From Coniella vitis (Eukaryota > Ascomycota > Sordariomycetes > Diaporthales > Schizoparmaceae): DNA of 64,000 nt. The notes under the pieces are model-generated. The model was not told where the DNA came from, searched no databases, and saw nothing but the letters and a program-made list of their open reading frames with translations. Below are positions 1 to 12,400 of this stretch, piece by piece. The stretch is taken from assembly GCA_011317545.1 (NCBI GenBank), contig WUJK01000006.1, forward strand, positions 1,736,001-1,800,000, given 5' to 3'. Position numbers and translations under genes: made by a program. The stretch's first letter is position 1. Each line of letters begins with the position of its first letter.

Positions 1-1813
1 GGCTCCGGGTACTTTCTCTAGCCTTGCGCGTGGTGCAGACGATTGCTGCTGCCGGCATTCTCTTTCTCTTCATCATCATCGACGATGTCAGCGCTTTGAC
101 AGCCTGGATCTTGCGCATCACCGTAAGCCTTTTCTCTGGCTCTTTGACTCCATGGCATCCTCATGTCTCTACTCCCCGACCCATTTGACTGACACGCAAC
201 AGGCCGGCGTCAACATGCTTCACTGCGCCTATGGCATCTTCCATCTGGCCCGTCCTGCCGCATCCCGCCCGCCCGCCTCGTCTGCCAGCTACCAGGTCTT
301 CTCGGCCGTCACCGACCTCGCCGTGCTGCCTCTCTACGTCTATGGCTGTCTCTCCGTCCGGACCTCGAGCGACCATTGGGGCACGCTGTTGCCCAACGAG
401 AGTCTCATGAACTACTTCTTGCCCTCGCTATACTACGCCCTGCTCGCCGGCGCAATCATGCACTTGGTCACCCTTGCCAACGCCGTGTGGCTGGCTCTCA
501 AGTTCAGACAAATTACTCGTCTGCCGCCAGACATGAATCCGCTCGAGGACAACCTGACTTCGCGCCACCACAAAAAGCTATCCGTTGCTACTACCGAAAC
601 CTACTACTCGGAGCGCGACCCCCGCCTGTCGGAAGCAGCCTACGATGGTCCGCTCAACCACCCACCGTCCATCCCTTTTCACTCGACGCGGTCCAGCCCA
701 CGCAGCTCACTTGCTTCCATTGACCTGCCTCCTCGCCACTACCAAATCACGCCAAACCAGTCGCCTCGGAACTCGACCTCCTCCTTCATGGCAGACATCA
801 ACAAGCGCACGTCGGCGCCTCCTGCAACATCTTCGTCCAACGATCCCCCTTCCCCTCCGCCGCGAAGCCCATGGCGCAACTCGCGCATCTCGTACGCCGG
901 GCTTCCTGATGTGACAGATCTGCGTCCACCACCACCACCGCGACAGCAGATGCCACCCTCTCCACGAAGCAGCTTCGGCAACTATTCTCGCCCCAGCTCA
1001 AACAAAGCCGCCACACAGTACCAGCCCAGCTCTCCGCTGAGTTCCCCCTCTTCTCCACCACGTGAGCCGAAATTCACTGAATCCTGGCAAACTACCGAGT
1101 CTCTTTTTGGCCGCACACACGATATCAACAGCCGCGCCAGAAAAGCAAAGAGCACCGGCGCCGCTGAATACGAGGCGCTCATGAACCACCAGCGCCGCTT
1201 TGAGCTGTCCGACTCGGACTCTGACTATGGCGACGACGAGAACCACAATATGAGACCATCCAAAGATGAAATGATGACTTTGAATGAGAATAACGACGAC
1301 GATGGAGATCTCGCCTCGCAACGCAAAGCGCACCCGAACCCGCTACGCGCCAACCCGTCACTACCAGGTCTCCTTACAACAGACAATACCAACACTGGCA
1401 AGCCCAAGACGCCCATTCGCACAAACACGCGCTTCATACCCTACAGGGCCGGTGCCGTCCTGAGCGAGATCAGCCTCAACGATGGACGTGTAAGTGGCGC
1501 TGGCAATGCTAATACGAACACTACCAACAACAATAACAACAACGCCGTGAATCGACACACGTGGGCCCCGCGAAACCGCGATAGCAGCATCCAGAACGAG
1601 TCGGACTTTTACTCCAAGCCCTACGGCGACCTCAAGAGCTCCACCCCGCCGCTCATGATGCAAGTCGTCGGCAGCGACAGGCAGGTGTCGAGTGGCAGTG
1701 ATCTTGGCGCTGGTCGCCTCGCTGTCGGCCGGGAGTTTTCGTTCAACAGGCGGAACGTAAGTGGCAAGTTGGCTGAAGAGGGAAGAATGGTAGGAATTGG
1801 GCGTGCTTGCTGA
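1..1813 (+). CDS. Multipass membrane protein with long Ser/Pro-rich cytosolic tail (5' partial)
   Basis: The coding sequence enters from the left edge, open in the frame starting at base 3. An 80-bp intron (123-202, gtaagc...acag) separates it from the last exon (203-1813). About 576 residues are visible. The first ~140 hold at least four hydrophobic segments: one rich in Ile/Leu/Phe ending IDDVSALTAW, one around AGVNMLHCAYGIFHLA, one at AVTDLAVLPLYVYGC, and one at YYALLAGAIMHLVTLANAVWLAL. The remaining ~430 residues are low-complexity, rich in Ser, Pro, Asn and Arg, with a short poly-Asn run, as in a disordered cytosolic tail. I recognise no catalytic motif or named family; it looks like a conserved fungal membrane protein of unknown role. 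The stop at 1811-1813 could be bypassed by a gtaagt near 1757, but no continuation convinces me. The true start lies outside the window. Confidence 0.8.
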   Translation, partial: APGTFSSLARGADDCCCRHSLSLHHHRRCQRFDSLDLAHHRKPFLWLFDSMASSCLYSPTHLTDTQQAGVNMLHCAYGIFHLARPAASRPPASSASYQVFSAVTDLAVLPLYVYGCLSVRTSSDHWGTLLPNESLMNYFLPSLYYALLAGAIMHLVTLANAVWLALKFRQITRLPPDMNPLEDNLTSRHHKKLSVATTETYYSERDPRLSEAAYDGPLNHPPSIPFHSTRSSPRSSLASIDLPPRHYQITPNQSPRNSTSSFMADINKRTSAPPATSSSNDPPSPPPRSPWRNSRISYAGLPDVTDLRPPPPPRQQMPPSPRSSFGNYSRPSSNKAATQYQPSSPLSSPSSPPREPKFTESWQTTESLFGRTHDINSRARKAKSTGAAEYEALMNHQRRFELSDSDSDYGDDENHNMRPSKDEMMTLNENNDDDGDLASQRKAHPNPLRANPSLPGLLTTDNTNTGKPKTPIRTNTRFIPYRAGAVLSEISLNDGRVSGAGNANTNTTNNNNNNAVNRHTWAPRNRDSSIQNESDFYSKPYGDLKSSTPPLMMQVVGSDRQVSSGSDLGAGRLAVGREFSFNRRNVSGKLAEEGRMVGIGRAC

Positions 1814-2532
1814 GAGATGGCGGGTGTGTTTTCATTTTGGGGAAAGAACGAAATGTACGTGTGAGAAAACTATGATACCACGAATTCTGGGCGCAATCTT
1901 TACTCTGAGGATCGGGAGAATGGAGTATGATATCTTGGAATGTACAGGTTAGGGATTACGGGAGATATGGCCAAGTATCTAGGTATGGGTGCTTTGGATG
2001 GTGTTCTACAGTACGAGGCATTTTAAAGACAGAAGTCATACATGACTCTGGGCTATCTACACTTTCAAACGATGACCCGTCAGGGCTGGTTCACTGTGCT
2101 TTAAATATTGACATATATTATATCAGCATCAGGGACAACGATTGACATGAGCAGCGTTCAAATAAGATTGCGAGATGTGATACTGCAATTGTAATACATT
2201 AATAGCTGATAAACCCACAACGCAATGACATTTCATGCAGATATATCCCATTCACCTCAAGAGCCATTCATTGCCTGTTGCAATGACCGCTCGTGGTTTG
2301 ACATCTGCCCTCATGCAACCAAGTACGCAAGCCATGACCATATCTTTGAAAAGAACCCATCCAATCTCAGGCGGCTCCCATGCAATACTCCCGCTTATAG
2401 ACACTCCAGTGCACCCAGGAAAACAAGAAGAACTTGCACAAATATGGACAGGAAGAAGAAGAAAAAAAATAAGCTGGCCGAGACATGTCCTTTTGTTTCG
2501 TGTGTGATTTGCTAGCCAGCTCAAACTCACAC
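1814..2532. other. Convergent intergenic spacer
   Basis: Spacer between the 3' ends of the membrane-protein gene and the Csm1/Pcs1 gene. Short frames here have no recognisable protein features. It presumably carries both 3' untranslated regions. An A-rich tract at 2455-2472 is the only notable composition. Confidence 0.6.
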
Positions 2533-4218
2533 TCAATCGAGTCTCTCCGTCAACGACTTCAAAACACGCGCATAAAATTTGGCAGCTTGGGGTCGTTGGA
2601 AGGTGATCTCATCCGTCAGGTAATCCGGCAGTAAATCGATCAACTCGCTGTCGCGGCCTTCGTCTAGCTGTGGCTTGTACATGAATTCCGACTCATCGGG
2701 GTCTTCATCTGAGGATTCGTTGGGAATAGCCAGTTTGAAATGCAAAGCTGTGGAGACAATGGAATGTTAGTGCCTTTTCTTTTTCTTTTTGGTCTTTTTG
2801 CCTTGATCATCGCAAAGTTGCTCCTCGTAGACTTACTTCCGTTTCTGCCGGTTTGCACACAGTCGTACACATCCTCTGGCCCATCTCGCTTAACGCTCGC
2901 CACCACCAACCCAGTTAAGTCGCTGTACAGATTCTCCTTCATCTTGGCTATCTGCGCTGCTTGCAGCGCCCCGCCGTCAAGACCCCGTGCGGCCATGACG
3001 CTCGCCTTCATGGCACTACCTGGTGCGCGCAGCCCGGCAGCTTGCGCCTGCGCGTTAGCAGCTGCCTCGGCCGTTCGTGCCGCACTGAGCTTGGCCGTGA
3101 GCACCTTGATTTCCTTCTTGGAGTCGTCTAGCGAGGTCAACAGCTCCGAGACCTTTGCTTGTAGTTCTTCCACTTTGGACTCGCTTGCTTCCAGTTGTTG
3201 CTGTGACTTTTGACCCTCTTTGACCAGTTTCTTCTGTGCTTCGAGGTCTTCCTTCAGGCTTGCAATAAGTTTGTTGGCGGCTATCCGAGACGGTTCTGGT
3301 TAGTAGATGATTCTTTGACGTCGAATCTCCCTTTCTAAACTTACATTGCGTTTTCTCCTCGCTTGTTTTTTTGAGACTGTCAAAGGTCTTTTCTGCCTCC
3401 GTCACGGCCAAATTCTTCAGGTCCCTATATCTGACCTCCAGAGCTTCGTACTTCCTTGTCATATCGAGCAGTCGTCTGTTAACTAAAGGGTCTCCTGCCC
3501 CTCCCGTTGGCACACTGTTTGCCCGTTTCGAAGTGTGGCCAAACGGTAAATTGTACGAATGCCCGCGACGCGCTGAAGGAGGCGCGCTATAGCCCGCGTA
3601 TGAGGGAAGATCTTCGACCTGGTCCAGCTCTTCCGTATACTCGACATCCATTCCTTCCGCCTCCACGAACTGCGTTTCTGGTACTTCTGAGGGTTCATCT
3701 GCAGTTGGTTGCGCCGCCGCTGCCGCCTTGGCTGGTTTTCGCCCACGCTTGGCGCTGCTTGCCGCCGCTGGTTTAACTTTTTTCGCTACCGAATTCAGGA
3801 TTGAGGTATCCTTCCTAGGGCGTCCGCGACCTGCCTTTGCGCGTACCGGCTCATCACTTGCCGGTGGAGTAGCCAGGAGCTCTTGAGCTTGCTGCGTCGC
3901 GTCCTCGACCGCAGCAGTAGCTGCAGCTGCTGCTCTGGCGGGACGGCCCCGCGAGCCTTTTGTGGGTTTGCTACTGGAAATTGTTGCCTGGCGCTCCAAT
4001 TCTTCCTCTACCGCTTGCGCCTTCCTTGAAATAGCGCGACGCGCTGTGGCTCCAGTCTTTTTTGTTTCGGCCTTTGTGACTCGATTCGCGGCGGCGCGGC
4101 CCTTGGCAGATTTCTTGGCCGGTGGCATCTTGGTTGTATGCTTAGGCGTGCTGGAGCTTGCGCCAAAATCGTCGTCTGACTCTGCGGTCGCGATGTCGAG
4201 GAGATTGGGCAGGCGCAT
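2533..4218 (-). CDS. csm1/pcs1: Monopolin complex subunit Csm1/Pcs1
   Basis: Three exons on the minus strand: 4218-3345, 3280-2837 and 2747-2533 (introns of 64 and 89 bp, both GTAAGT donors; the first has a CTACTAAC branch site). The spliced frame is 510 residues. Order: a short start MRLPNLLDIATAESDDDFG; a ~200-residue Lys/Ala-rich basic region with AT-hook-like GRGRPRK and SRGRPAR motifs; a long coiled coil (roughly 255-370); and a C-terminal globular domain beginning about LYSDLTGLVVASVKRD and ending ITFQRPQAAKFYARVLKSL, which is the Csm1/Pcs1 C-terminal fold. In yeasts this subunit dimerises through the coiled coil and cross-links microtubule attachment sites at kinetochores or nucleolar rDNA. 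The AT-hook-like motifs suggest DNA contact (inference). It is divergent from the Msp1 gene with a 514-bp shared upstream region. No defects seen. Confidence 0.88.
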
Positions 4219-4732
4219 CTGTACTTTGACGCGTTATCGTAAATGAAAAGGTTCAGACGAGGCGCGCAGCAGTAGTAACAAGTTAATTGGCGCAATAGGC
4301 TGAACAACGGCTTGAGATGTCTGATGCAACGAGCGAGGCAGCGTTTGCAGAGGAGAGACAGGAGCACAAATGGGATGGAGCCACGGTTCGGCAGCGGGCG
4401 GGGATCGAGGCATTGTTGCTGCGAAGTCAAAAGTAAACAAACTGCTTGCAGGGGTAGCAGCTGGGGATTTGCTGCTGACTCAGTAAGGAGCGGGCGCTGC
4501 CAGTCTGAGGTACGGTACGGGGGTACTTGCATACGTACAACCCCACATGCATGACTTCAGCTTTTGGCGTGGCGCCATCCAGACGGAGCGCCAATACTCG
4601 CGCCTCGGCTGCATCTGAACCAAAATTACCCAGAGGTTTTCCCAAATCACGATCAGTGCACGCTCGCCCTGTTTCAAGCCTCGAGGCTTTGCCAGCTTCT
4701 TTTTCTTTCTGCGCTGCGCAGCGCAGTTTGCA
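4219..4732. promoter_or_regulatory. Divergent intergenic region Csm1/Pcs1 - Msp1
   Basis: The 514 bp between two divergently transcribed start codons must hold both promoters and 5' leaders. I see no clear TATA box. The minus-strand frames crossing it (for example 4427-4927) look like chance frames without domain character. A GCGCTGCGCAGCGCAG self-complementary stretch sits near 4711-4726, just upstream of the Msp1 start. Confidence 0.5.
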
Positions 4733-6108
4733 ATGATCACCTGGAAAGGCTTTTTCGAACGGCTCACCACCATGGCGGACCGGAGAGCGCGGACTACAGA
4801 CGCTGTCCTGAACATTGTAACCGCTGCTGGCGTTGTGAGTTCTCCCTGTGCTACCTCTCTGACCGAATGCGCTGGCATCTGCTTTATTTGTTGAGAATGA
4901 TCCGTTAATTCTGCCTTCGGTACCCATGGCAGGCTGTTGTGTCCTACTTTTTTGTAAAGAACCTTTTCGCCTCCGTCCTCAACAATCTAGGCGACCCCGA
5001 GAAGGAGAAGCATGAACAAGCCAGGATAAAAGCAGAAGCCAATCTTGCGCGGCTACGTCGCAACAGGACAGATGTTGTCGACAGTGGTGATCACACAGAC
5101 AGTTCGCGACGCGGTCCCCGCGTCGAGGATATACAACTCAACGAATACGAAAGCATCGTGGCCCTCGAAGTCGTCGCACCCGAAGACATACCCGTGAGCT
5201 TTCACGATATCGGCGGGTTGGAGGATATCATTGACGAGGTCAAAGAAGCCGTCATTTACCCGCTCACGATGCCGCATCTTTACTCGCATGCCGCACCACT
5301 CTTGTCTGCGCCGTCGGGTGTACTGCTATATGGGCCTCCCGGCTGCGGCAAGACGATGCTCGCCAAGGCTGTGGCCCACGAAAGCGGCGCTGCCTTCATC
5401 AACCTGCACATTTCGACGCTGACCGAGAAGTGGTACGGTGATTCCAACAAGCTTGTCCGAGCCGTCTTTTCGCTCGCACGCAAGCTCGAGCCCGCCATCA
5501 TCTTCATCGATGAGATTGACGCCGTTTTGGGAACCCGCCGAAGCAATGAACACGAGGCCAGTGGAATGGTCAAAGCTGAATTTATGACCCTTTGGGACGG
5601 CCTGACATCGTCCAACGCGGCCGGGGTGCCCTCGAGAATATGCGTCCTTGGCGCCACCAACCGCATCCACGACATTGACGAGGCCATTTTGCGCAGAATG
5701 CCCAAAAAGTTCCCCGTGCCCCTGCCAACCCACGATCAACGACAACGTATACTGCAGCTCATCCTCCATGGAACGAAGCGAGATAAGGACTTTGACCTGG
5801 ACTATCTTGCCAAAGTCACTGCTGGCATGTCGGGCAGTGATATCAAGGAGGCATGCAGAGATGCTGCCATGGTGCCTATGCGTGAGTATATCCGGGCACG
5901 GCAGGCTGCAGGTCAGTCGATGGCTGGAGTTGACCCTTCACGGATACGGGGCCTGCGAACCGAGGACTTTTTTGGCAGAAAAGGTGGCGACGGGCTGTTG
6001 ATGCAGAATCACACGCACCATTCGGCAAAGCGCGTGGTTGAATCGGCAAAGTCGTCTGGCGATGAGTATGAAGACTTGCCAGACTCTGTTGCCGAGTCAC
6101 AGGATTAG
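4733..6108 (+). CDS. msp1: Mitochondrial outer-membrane AAA-ATPase Msp1/ATAD1
   Basis: Two exons, 4733-4834 and 4933-6108, joined across a 98-bp intron (gtgagt...ggcag), giving 425 residues. A second in-frame ATG at 4772 has a better context (caccATGG) and may be the true start, removing 13 residues. The N-terminus holds one hydrophobic segment (about NIVTAAGVAVVSYFFVKNLF), matching the Msp1 membrane anchor. It is followed by a linker and the AAA domain: Walker A GPPGCGKT near residues 168-175, Walker B IIFIDEID near 223-230, sensor/arginine region ATNRIHDIDEAILRRMPKKF. Msp1 extracts mislocalised tail-anchored proteins from the mitochondrial outer membrane. The last ~60 residues are a less conserved acidic tail. 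Family membership is clear; the start is the only real uncertainty. Confidence 0.93.
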
Positions 6109-7832
6109 AAACGTCAAGGTTCTCGAATTGCATCTGTTTTCATTTCAAGGGGAATATTATTGTACACAGCTCGGGACTGAGCGGCTTTTGTAAAACGTCA
6201 TGGCGTTCAGGTAAACTGGATCTGATATGCAATTTTGGGAGGCTGAATTGATCCAAAACACATCACATCTGCAATGGTGACAAGAGTCTGGTCTTCGAAT
6301 TACTATGAATAATTTCTTTTGCGTTACTATGCACCCGTACTATGTCGCCTGGGGGTGTATTTAGCGCACAGTGATGCGGGGATAGGAAAGGGTGGAGGCG
6401 TGAGGCTAGCCACGCATGTGATAACCTTTCACACGTAACCGATTCGGTATTGCCTGCCCAGACACCGTCAAAATAGCGGGAAATGAGACATTGCCTGCCG
6501 GAGCTGCCTGCCGCAAGCAATTGTGGTGCGCCCGAAACCCGCCCTCGAAACCGTGTAAGTCCATTGGACACTCTAGTTCGGATCCAGGCTGTCGGATCCA
6601 GAAGTAGATGCTACTAAGGCTTGCTATGCCTTCTATTTGTCTGTGTTGTGAATAGAATCTTCTGCCTTCTCCTTGGAGGGGATATGGCGCCTCTCTTGTG
6701 TCCCTCAGGCTGGCACGCCCGAGAACGGAAGGCAGAACCGGCTTAGCGATGACAGAAAAATCTGCCAGTGGCTGACTAACACACTCTACCCTATCGCATC
6801 GTCGAATCGCAGCGCAGAACCTGGGACGCTTGGGGGGTACTCGGACTTTTTCCACCAAGCTGGACAAAAGGCCAGAGGCAAAACTGATACTATGGCGGCG
6901 GCGTGATCGGCTTGACCGCCCGGCCAAGGAAAATGCCAATGCGGCAGACAATATTCCGGCCTGTGTCGGCATATTAGGCCATTGGGACTATCCTCAGCTG
7001 TTGACCTTCATTTTGAAAAAAAGCTCTACCATTTTCTGATATCCTCGTCTCCTCGTTTAGTTTGGACTTGTGTCGCCTTTTGTTGTTTTGCTGGTGATAT
7101 CTTGCTGCCGAGTTTTCCGATCCCAGATACGTCTATATCGAGTCTTTCCTTCCATTGGTTGTGGCAACGAGATACTTCCTGTCTCTTTATCAATCGCTGG
7201 CCATTCAGAGCTCACCGCGGATTTGGTTCATTTTTTCGCCTCGCCGTCTCTTCCCACGGTCATTCACGCGTCCAAGAAACCTGGCAGCATTATCCACGAC
7301 CCTGCCCTCGTCCTCCTCTGCCATTGCTCAGGTTGTTACAGTGTCGGCTCAAGATACCCGTCGCTACGCGCGTCAAAAACGAAAAACAAACTCGTCGTTG
7401 CTACTTCAACTTCTCTCGTACGACAAAGCTGCACGAGTCGGCATCGGTCCGTGTCATCTCGCATATCAAGGCTGCTTCGACGACTGCCATTGGCTTTGAC
7501 CCCGCGCCCGAGATCTGACCATCCAGCCATCGAGGCACTTTGGGAATCAACAACTGCACATCTGCAACCCTGTAAAAAAAAAAAAAAACAAAGCCCTGCA
7601 CTTTGTGACAACTGGTGTGCGGTTGCTGCATAACACCACGCCAACTCTGTAAATTCCCCCATACGATCGTCGCAGTCTTTCGACCGACCCTCGCCAGTCT
7701 ATTTCACTCACCATTTCGGCTCAACCACCCCTACTGCTTTTCGAACTGTCCTCTGTCGGCGACATTGGGATTGAAAACTGTGTCGACTGATTCCGAGCCG
7801 TGGTGACTTCACACAGTGTCTTTTTGTTCAAA
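6109..7832. other. Intergenic region upstream of the NCS1 permease gene
   Basis: This 1.7-kb spacer contains the Msp1 3' region and the promoter and probable long leader of the permease gene. The longest frames (6406-6972 minus, 7070-7633 plus) have no domain-like segments and compositions typical of chance. A 15-base A run lies near 7574-7588. The sequence from ~7000 on is pyrimidine-rich, as is common in fungal promoters and 5' leaders. Confidence 0.5.
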
Positions 7833-9479
7833 ATGGCTTCCGACTCGTCTGGAAGTCAGAGAGGGGCGCAAGATGTCGAAAAGCAAGAATTTCGGACAAC
7901 TAGCGAGGACAGCCCACAGTACCAGCGCCATGGCAGGTTTGCTTCCATCTTGAGAGTGGGTGACGGCGAGGTGTACGAGACGCACCCAGAAAAGAACTCG
8001 AAGTGGTATCAGCGCATTCTCGATGTCGGGTTCGAGGAAAATGGCATCAAGCCGGTGCCTTTGGAGAACAGGACCGACAAGAGGTACTGGAACCTGTTTA
8101 CTGTCATGTTCACTGCGCTGCTTTGCATCCTTCCGTAAGTCGATTTCCCGTCCTGTACCCAAGGACTGTTCTTTTCTTCTCCCTAGACAGAATGAAGCCT
8201 GACTTGATATAGTCTTCCGACTGGAATGTTAGCGACTCTGTCTTATGGCATGAGCCTTCGCGACTCCTCGCTTGTTATCCTCTTCTTCTCTATCCTCACG
8301 GCAGTCCCACCGGCCTTTATGGGCATCGGCGGCACCCAGACTGGCCTTCGACAGCAAATACAAGCACGTTACTCTTTTGGACTCTACCTCGCCACCATAC
8401 CCCTCCTTTTGAACGCAGCAACAGTCACCGGCTTTTCGGTCGTTGCAGCCATTGTTGGAGGGCAGAGTATTGCGGCTCTCAACCCAGACCATGTCAGCCT
8501 CAGTGTCGGCATTGTCGTCGTGTGCTTGGTAAGCTTTGCTGCATCATTGCTTGGCTACCGAGCGATCCATATCTTCAATACCTGGTCGTGGATTCCCAAC
8601 CTGATTTCCATTGTCATTGCTGTTGGCTGCGGCGGCCGCTACCTCCACCTCCAGTCTGCCGTGGCGCCTGCTACGGCTTCTCAGGTTCTGTCATTCGGAG
8701 CGTTGGTTGCGGGGTATTTCCTCACCTTTGGTGGAACGGTCTCGGATTATTCCATCTACCACGATCCGCGATCTGCAAACAAGCTGCTTATCTTTGCCAA
8801 TTATTACGCTGGCATGTTCCTACCTTCTGTACCTCTCCTTATTCTCGGCGCAGCCATTGGTGGCGCGGTCCCCAACGTGCCATCGTGGAGCGCTGCATAT
8901 GACGCTCTGGGCATTGGAGGTGTCATGTACGAGATGCTTACGCCAGCGGGAGGTTTTGGCAAATTCATCCTCGTGCTGCTCGCCCTGAGTGTAATTGGCA
9001 ACATTGCCATCAGCATGTACAGTGTGGCTTTGAACTTACAAATGCTTCTGCCCTTCTTTGCCCGCATCCACCGCTTCATTTTCATTGTTGCGACCTTTGC
9101 TGTCATGATCCCCTGCTCAGTCCGTGCCGCCGAGGCGTGGGAAGAGAGTCTCGAGAACTTTTTGGCGCTGATCGGATACTGGGCGGGCTGTTTTGACGCA
9201 GTCCTCATCGAAGAGCTTCTCGTCTTTCGAAAGATGGACTATGCCTCCTATGACCACTCGCACTGGAACGTCGGCAAGCGGCTCCCCACTGGTGTGGCGG
9301 CCCTGCTAGCGTGCATCATTAGCTTTGGACTGATTGTCCCTTGCATGGCCGAGGTGTGGTACACGGGACCTATTGCCAAGACGACAGGTGACATTGGGTT
9401 TGAGATGGCGTTTGTGGTTACGGCTCTGTTTTACTATCCATTGAGATGGCTGGAGATCAAATGGAGGGGACACGTGTGA
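7833..9479 (+). CDS. NCS1-family purine/cytosine permease
   Basis: Exons 7833-8134 and 8213-9479 (78-bp intron, gtaagt...tatag) give 522 residues, usual for fungal Fcy-type NCS1 transporters. The ATG at 7833 is chosen because the next residues (MASDSSGSQR) begin a hydrophilic cytosolic N-terminus. The frame upstream lacks an ATG. The N-terminal domain carries the pattern DxGFEENGIKPVPLENRTDKRYWN, then about twelve hydrophobic segments. The loop GTQTGLRQQIQARYSFG corresponds to the conserved NCS1 region after the second helix, and the segment around LTFGGTVSDYSIYHDP resembles the substrate-site region of purine-cytosine permeases. Such proteins import cytosine and/or purines with protons across the plasma membrane. 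The exact substrate cannot be read from sequence. No disruption is seen. Confidence 0.9.
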
Positions 9480-12400
9480 GAAACGACCTGATGGTTACCT
9501 TGTGCTGTATCCTTTGGATGCTTTGACTGATTGTGGGGTAAGAAGTCAAAGGGCGGACTAATGAGAACGAGATGAGACGATGATTTACATGATGTGCCAT
9601 GTTTCTTTTGCTTGCAGACTGCCGTTAGATGTCCATTCCGGTATAGCTTAGAAGGCGTTGTGCATGAGATGTTCCTACCGGGGAGATGGAGATTACATTC
9701 CTATTTTATAAGTCGTTTAACGAGGCTCCATGCTCAAAGAATGCCATGTGGAAACTTTCGAGAGATATTGAACCGTCTAGATCTAAGGAACAGGCTTGAA
9801 AGAGAGAACAGAGAAATGCATGTTGCTAGCCACTTGGCCAGAAACTTCTTTTACTGTTTTCTTTTTTCCTTCCTTCCTTTTCTTACGAGTATTTTCCGCT
9901 TAAGGCGTTAGTGAATCAAGTCTACACATAGTCCTCATTAGATTCATGCATACAAAACAATGAGACATTTCCCACCTCAACGGCTCGGGAATCAGTCATG
10001 AGCCAGCCCCAAGTCCATTGCGTTTGCCTACCTGACGCTTGTCTCAGCCTCGCTCACCGACCGTTTTTTTTTTTCCTATCTCCCTGAAGTTCGCCTCAAA
10101 CACAAACATACATATACTATTCATGGCCCCGGGCCACGATCTTGGTGTATGAAAGGCATGTCTCGAAAGGCTATGCAAGGAAGATCCAGCGCCACATTTT
10201 TTCTGGGTGTTAGTATTGAAGACTGCCTGCGATTTGGGATCGTGGACAATGGTGCGCCGGTTTGGAGGGGAGGCGGATTTCTCTCTTTTACATAGATTTA
10301 CCCTTCGAAAAGGGGGGTTGAGGGGAGAGTCAGTGAGTAGCTGTTCGATTGGTTTCAGCTCTCTGCTTCCTCTTACCGTTTAGGGGGCCAAGAGATCTGG
10401 AAAGATGGTACAACAGCCGAACTCAAACGGTGCTGGTGACTCTGTCGGGTCACTGAAGTTTGGTGTTGAGTGACACCGCACGGAGGCGGGATTCCATCAA
10501 TGACATGCCCAATGGGCGAGAAGAGCTACTGCTGTGGTCGGGTATCTCGGTATATCCTTGATGGAAATGAGCGGTGGTGGATCAGTGGTTGGACGACGGG
10601 AATATGGGGGGGGGGGGTTTCTTTCTTTCTTTCTTTTTTGGCCCTTGGTCATCAATGAAAGATACTGTATATCGACATACTACAGCATAAGATTTAATAT
10701 TTGGAGTTTGGAACAAACGGCCAGAAACCTCGTGACCCAGGTACAGATTTGTTCTCGGACAATGAGAAAAAGAATCAAGATGTTGCAAGGTGGAAATAAA
10801 CCTATTTCTGGTGACAACAAGACGTCAAAGATTAGTATTTATGGAGGGAATCATTGCTTTTTTTTTTTTTTTTTTAACGCATCATCAATACAATTCTGTT
10901 GTCTGGAACATGGTATTCTGTAAGCGTAAGTATACAAGCATTGATGCTTTTTGATACACCTCAGAAAAAAGGATAGAAAACACCTCCGATATCCACGGTT
11001 GTCAGTGGGATGCACCCAAGAAACGCCAGAAGAAAAAAAGAGAGAGGAAAGAAGAACAAAAACTACATTTCCCATTTGGCGTCATATCCAACGCCCGCCA
11101 AGTACTACAACGTAAACCTCAGCATATATCCACTCGGGGAGACAACCACACCAGCTCAGATAAGCTTTAAGCTGTTCATATATTGAAATCAATAGCATAT
11201 TATTACATACTGCATTTGAATGTGTACATAATCAAATATTCTGCGCGGAGCAATACCATATACTATACTATGTACAGGTTTCAGACCCCCCCCTCGACTC
11301 TCGTTTCCATGCCGCCGGGTATTACTGCAGCACATTTGTACCGACTGTCGAGTTTATCACGGGCGGCACGGTGAAAGACCAAGAAAAAAAGGAAAAGGAA
11401 ATGCAAGACATGCGGGAACGATAGTCACGAGACCGCCAAACCAGACATTTCTATATGCAAGATAAGACGCATGATATGCTTCCAAACTTCGCTAGTGTTA
11501 TGTTTGTGTTATGGACGCTCTCAGAGAGCGCCCAAGAGAAGGGAGAGACGTTGTAGAATCCTCGCGAGTCATACTTCCATCACACAGATAGTACGGGGCC
11601 GTCGTAGTGCAAAAAGATTGCAATTGTTGTTGTCGTAGCAATTTACTTTCTTTCCTTGCCGATCGGTACCCTAGAAAATGGGCAGCAACATCAATAAGTC
11701 TCACGCTTGGTGACATGTCGCAAAGTGCAATCTATGAGCATCATATCGCTTGGCTGAGACAGTCCATGATTGCTATAGTATACCATATGAAAATGGCTTT
11801 CACTATCTGTACATAGTACTAGGTAGACTCGCTCACCTGCAAGGGTCGCACTATGTATTGACCTGTTGCACTTGCGCCACAGGCGGCGCCTACTGCCAGG
11901 GCAATATGGTTTTGCACAACCCGAGTCGGTCGGTTCGTGTAACGATTCTATGCTCTCTTTGGTGAATGCATAGGACATGCCCGGCGATATTGGGCCCGCC
12001 ACCATCACATCTAGATTTAAAAAACGAAGCAGGTCGGAATGTCGTAATGTTTGTGTCGCAGCTGTTGTGTATCGCGAGCATTTTACGCGAAGTGCCTGTA
12101 TCTCCTGAAGTTGCCTGCACGGCAGAGTAGGTCCAGCTGGTCTTACACGGCGTCATCTAACTAGGCAATAGAGCTGCCGAACTTGATCATGCGCTGGTGA
12201 GGGAGTCGGCTGATGGCTCAAGGCTGGTTCATTAAGAATCCATTGATCGCTGTGCCTTGGGCACAATCTTTGAAAAGCATAACGATGCTGATTGGTTCGA
12301 GCTAGCCGTTCAGCTGTTGTACTCAAGATTTCGTGACCGCACCGATGGCTGGAAGCAGGGTCAACGCTGCGTCAGTTTGTACAAATTGCCTATATGCAAT

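Noticed and set aside
1757..1813. A terminal intron beginning gtaagt in the first gene
   Set aside because: The reading-through ending (NVSGKLAEEGR) is at least as protein-like as any spliced alternative, and no good acceptor plus continuation was found.
6406..6972. 188-codon open frame on the minus strand between Msp1 and the permease
   Set aside because: No hydrophobic pattern or motif; it lies in the likely promoter and leader region.
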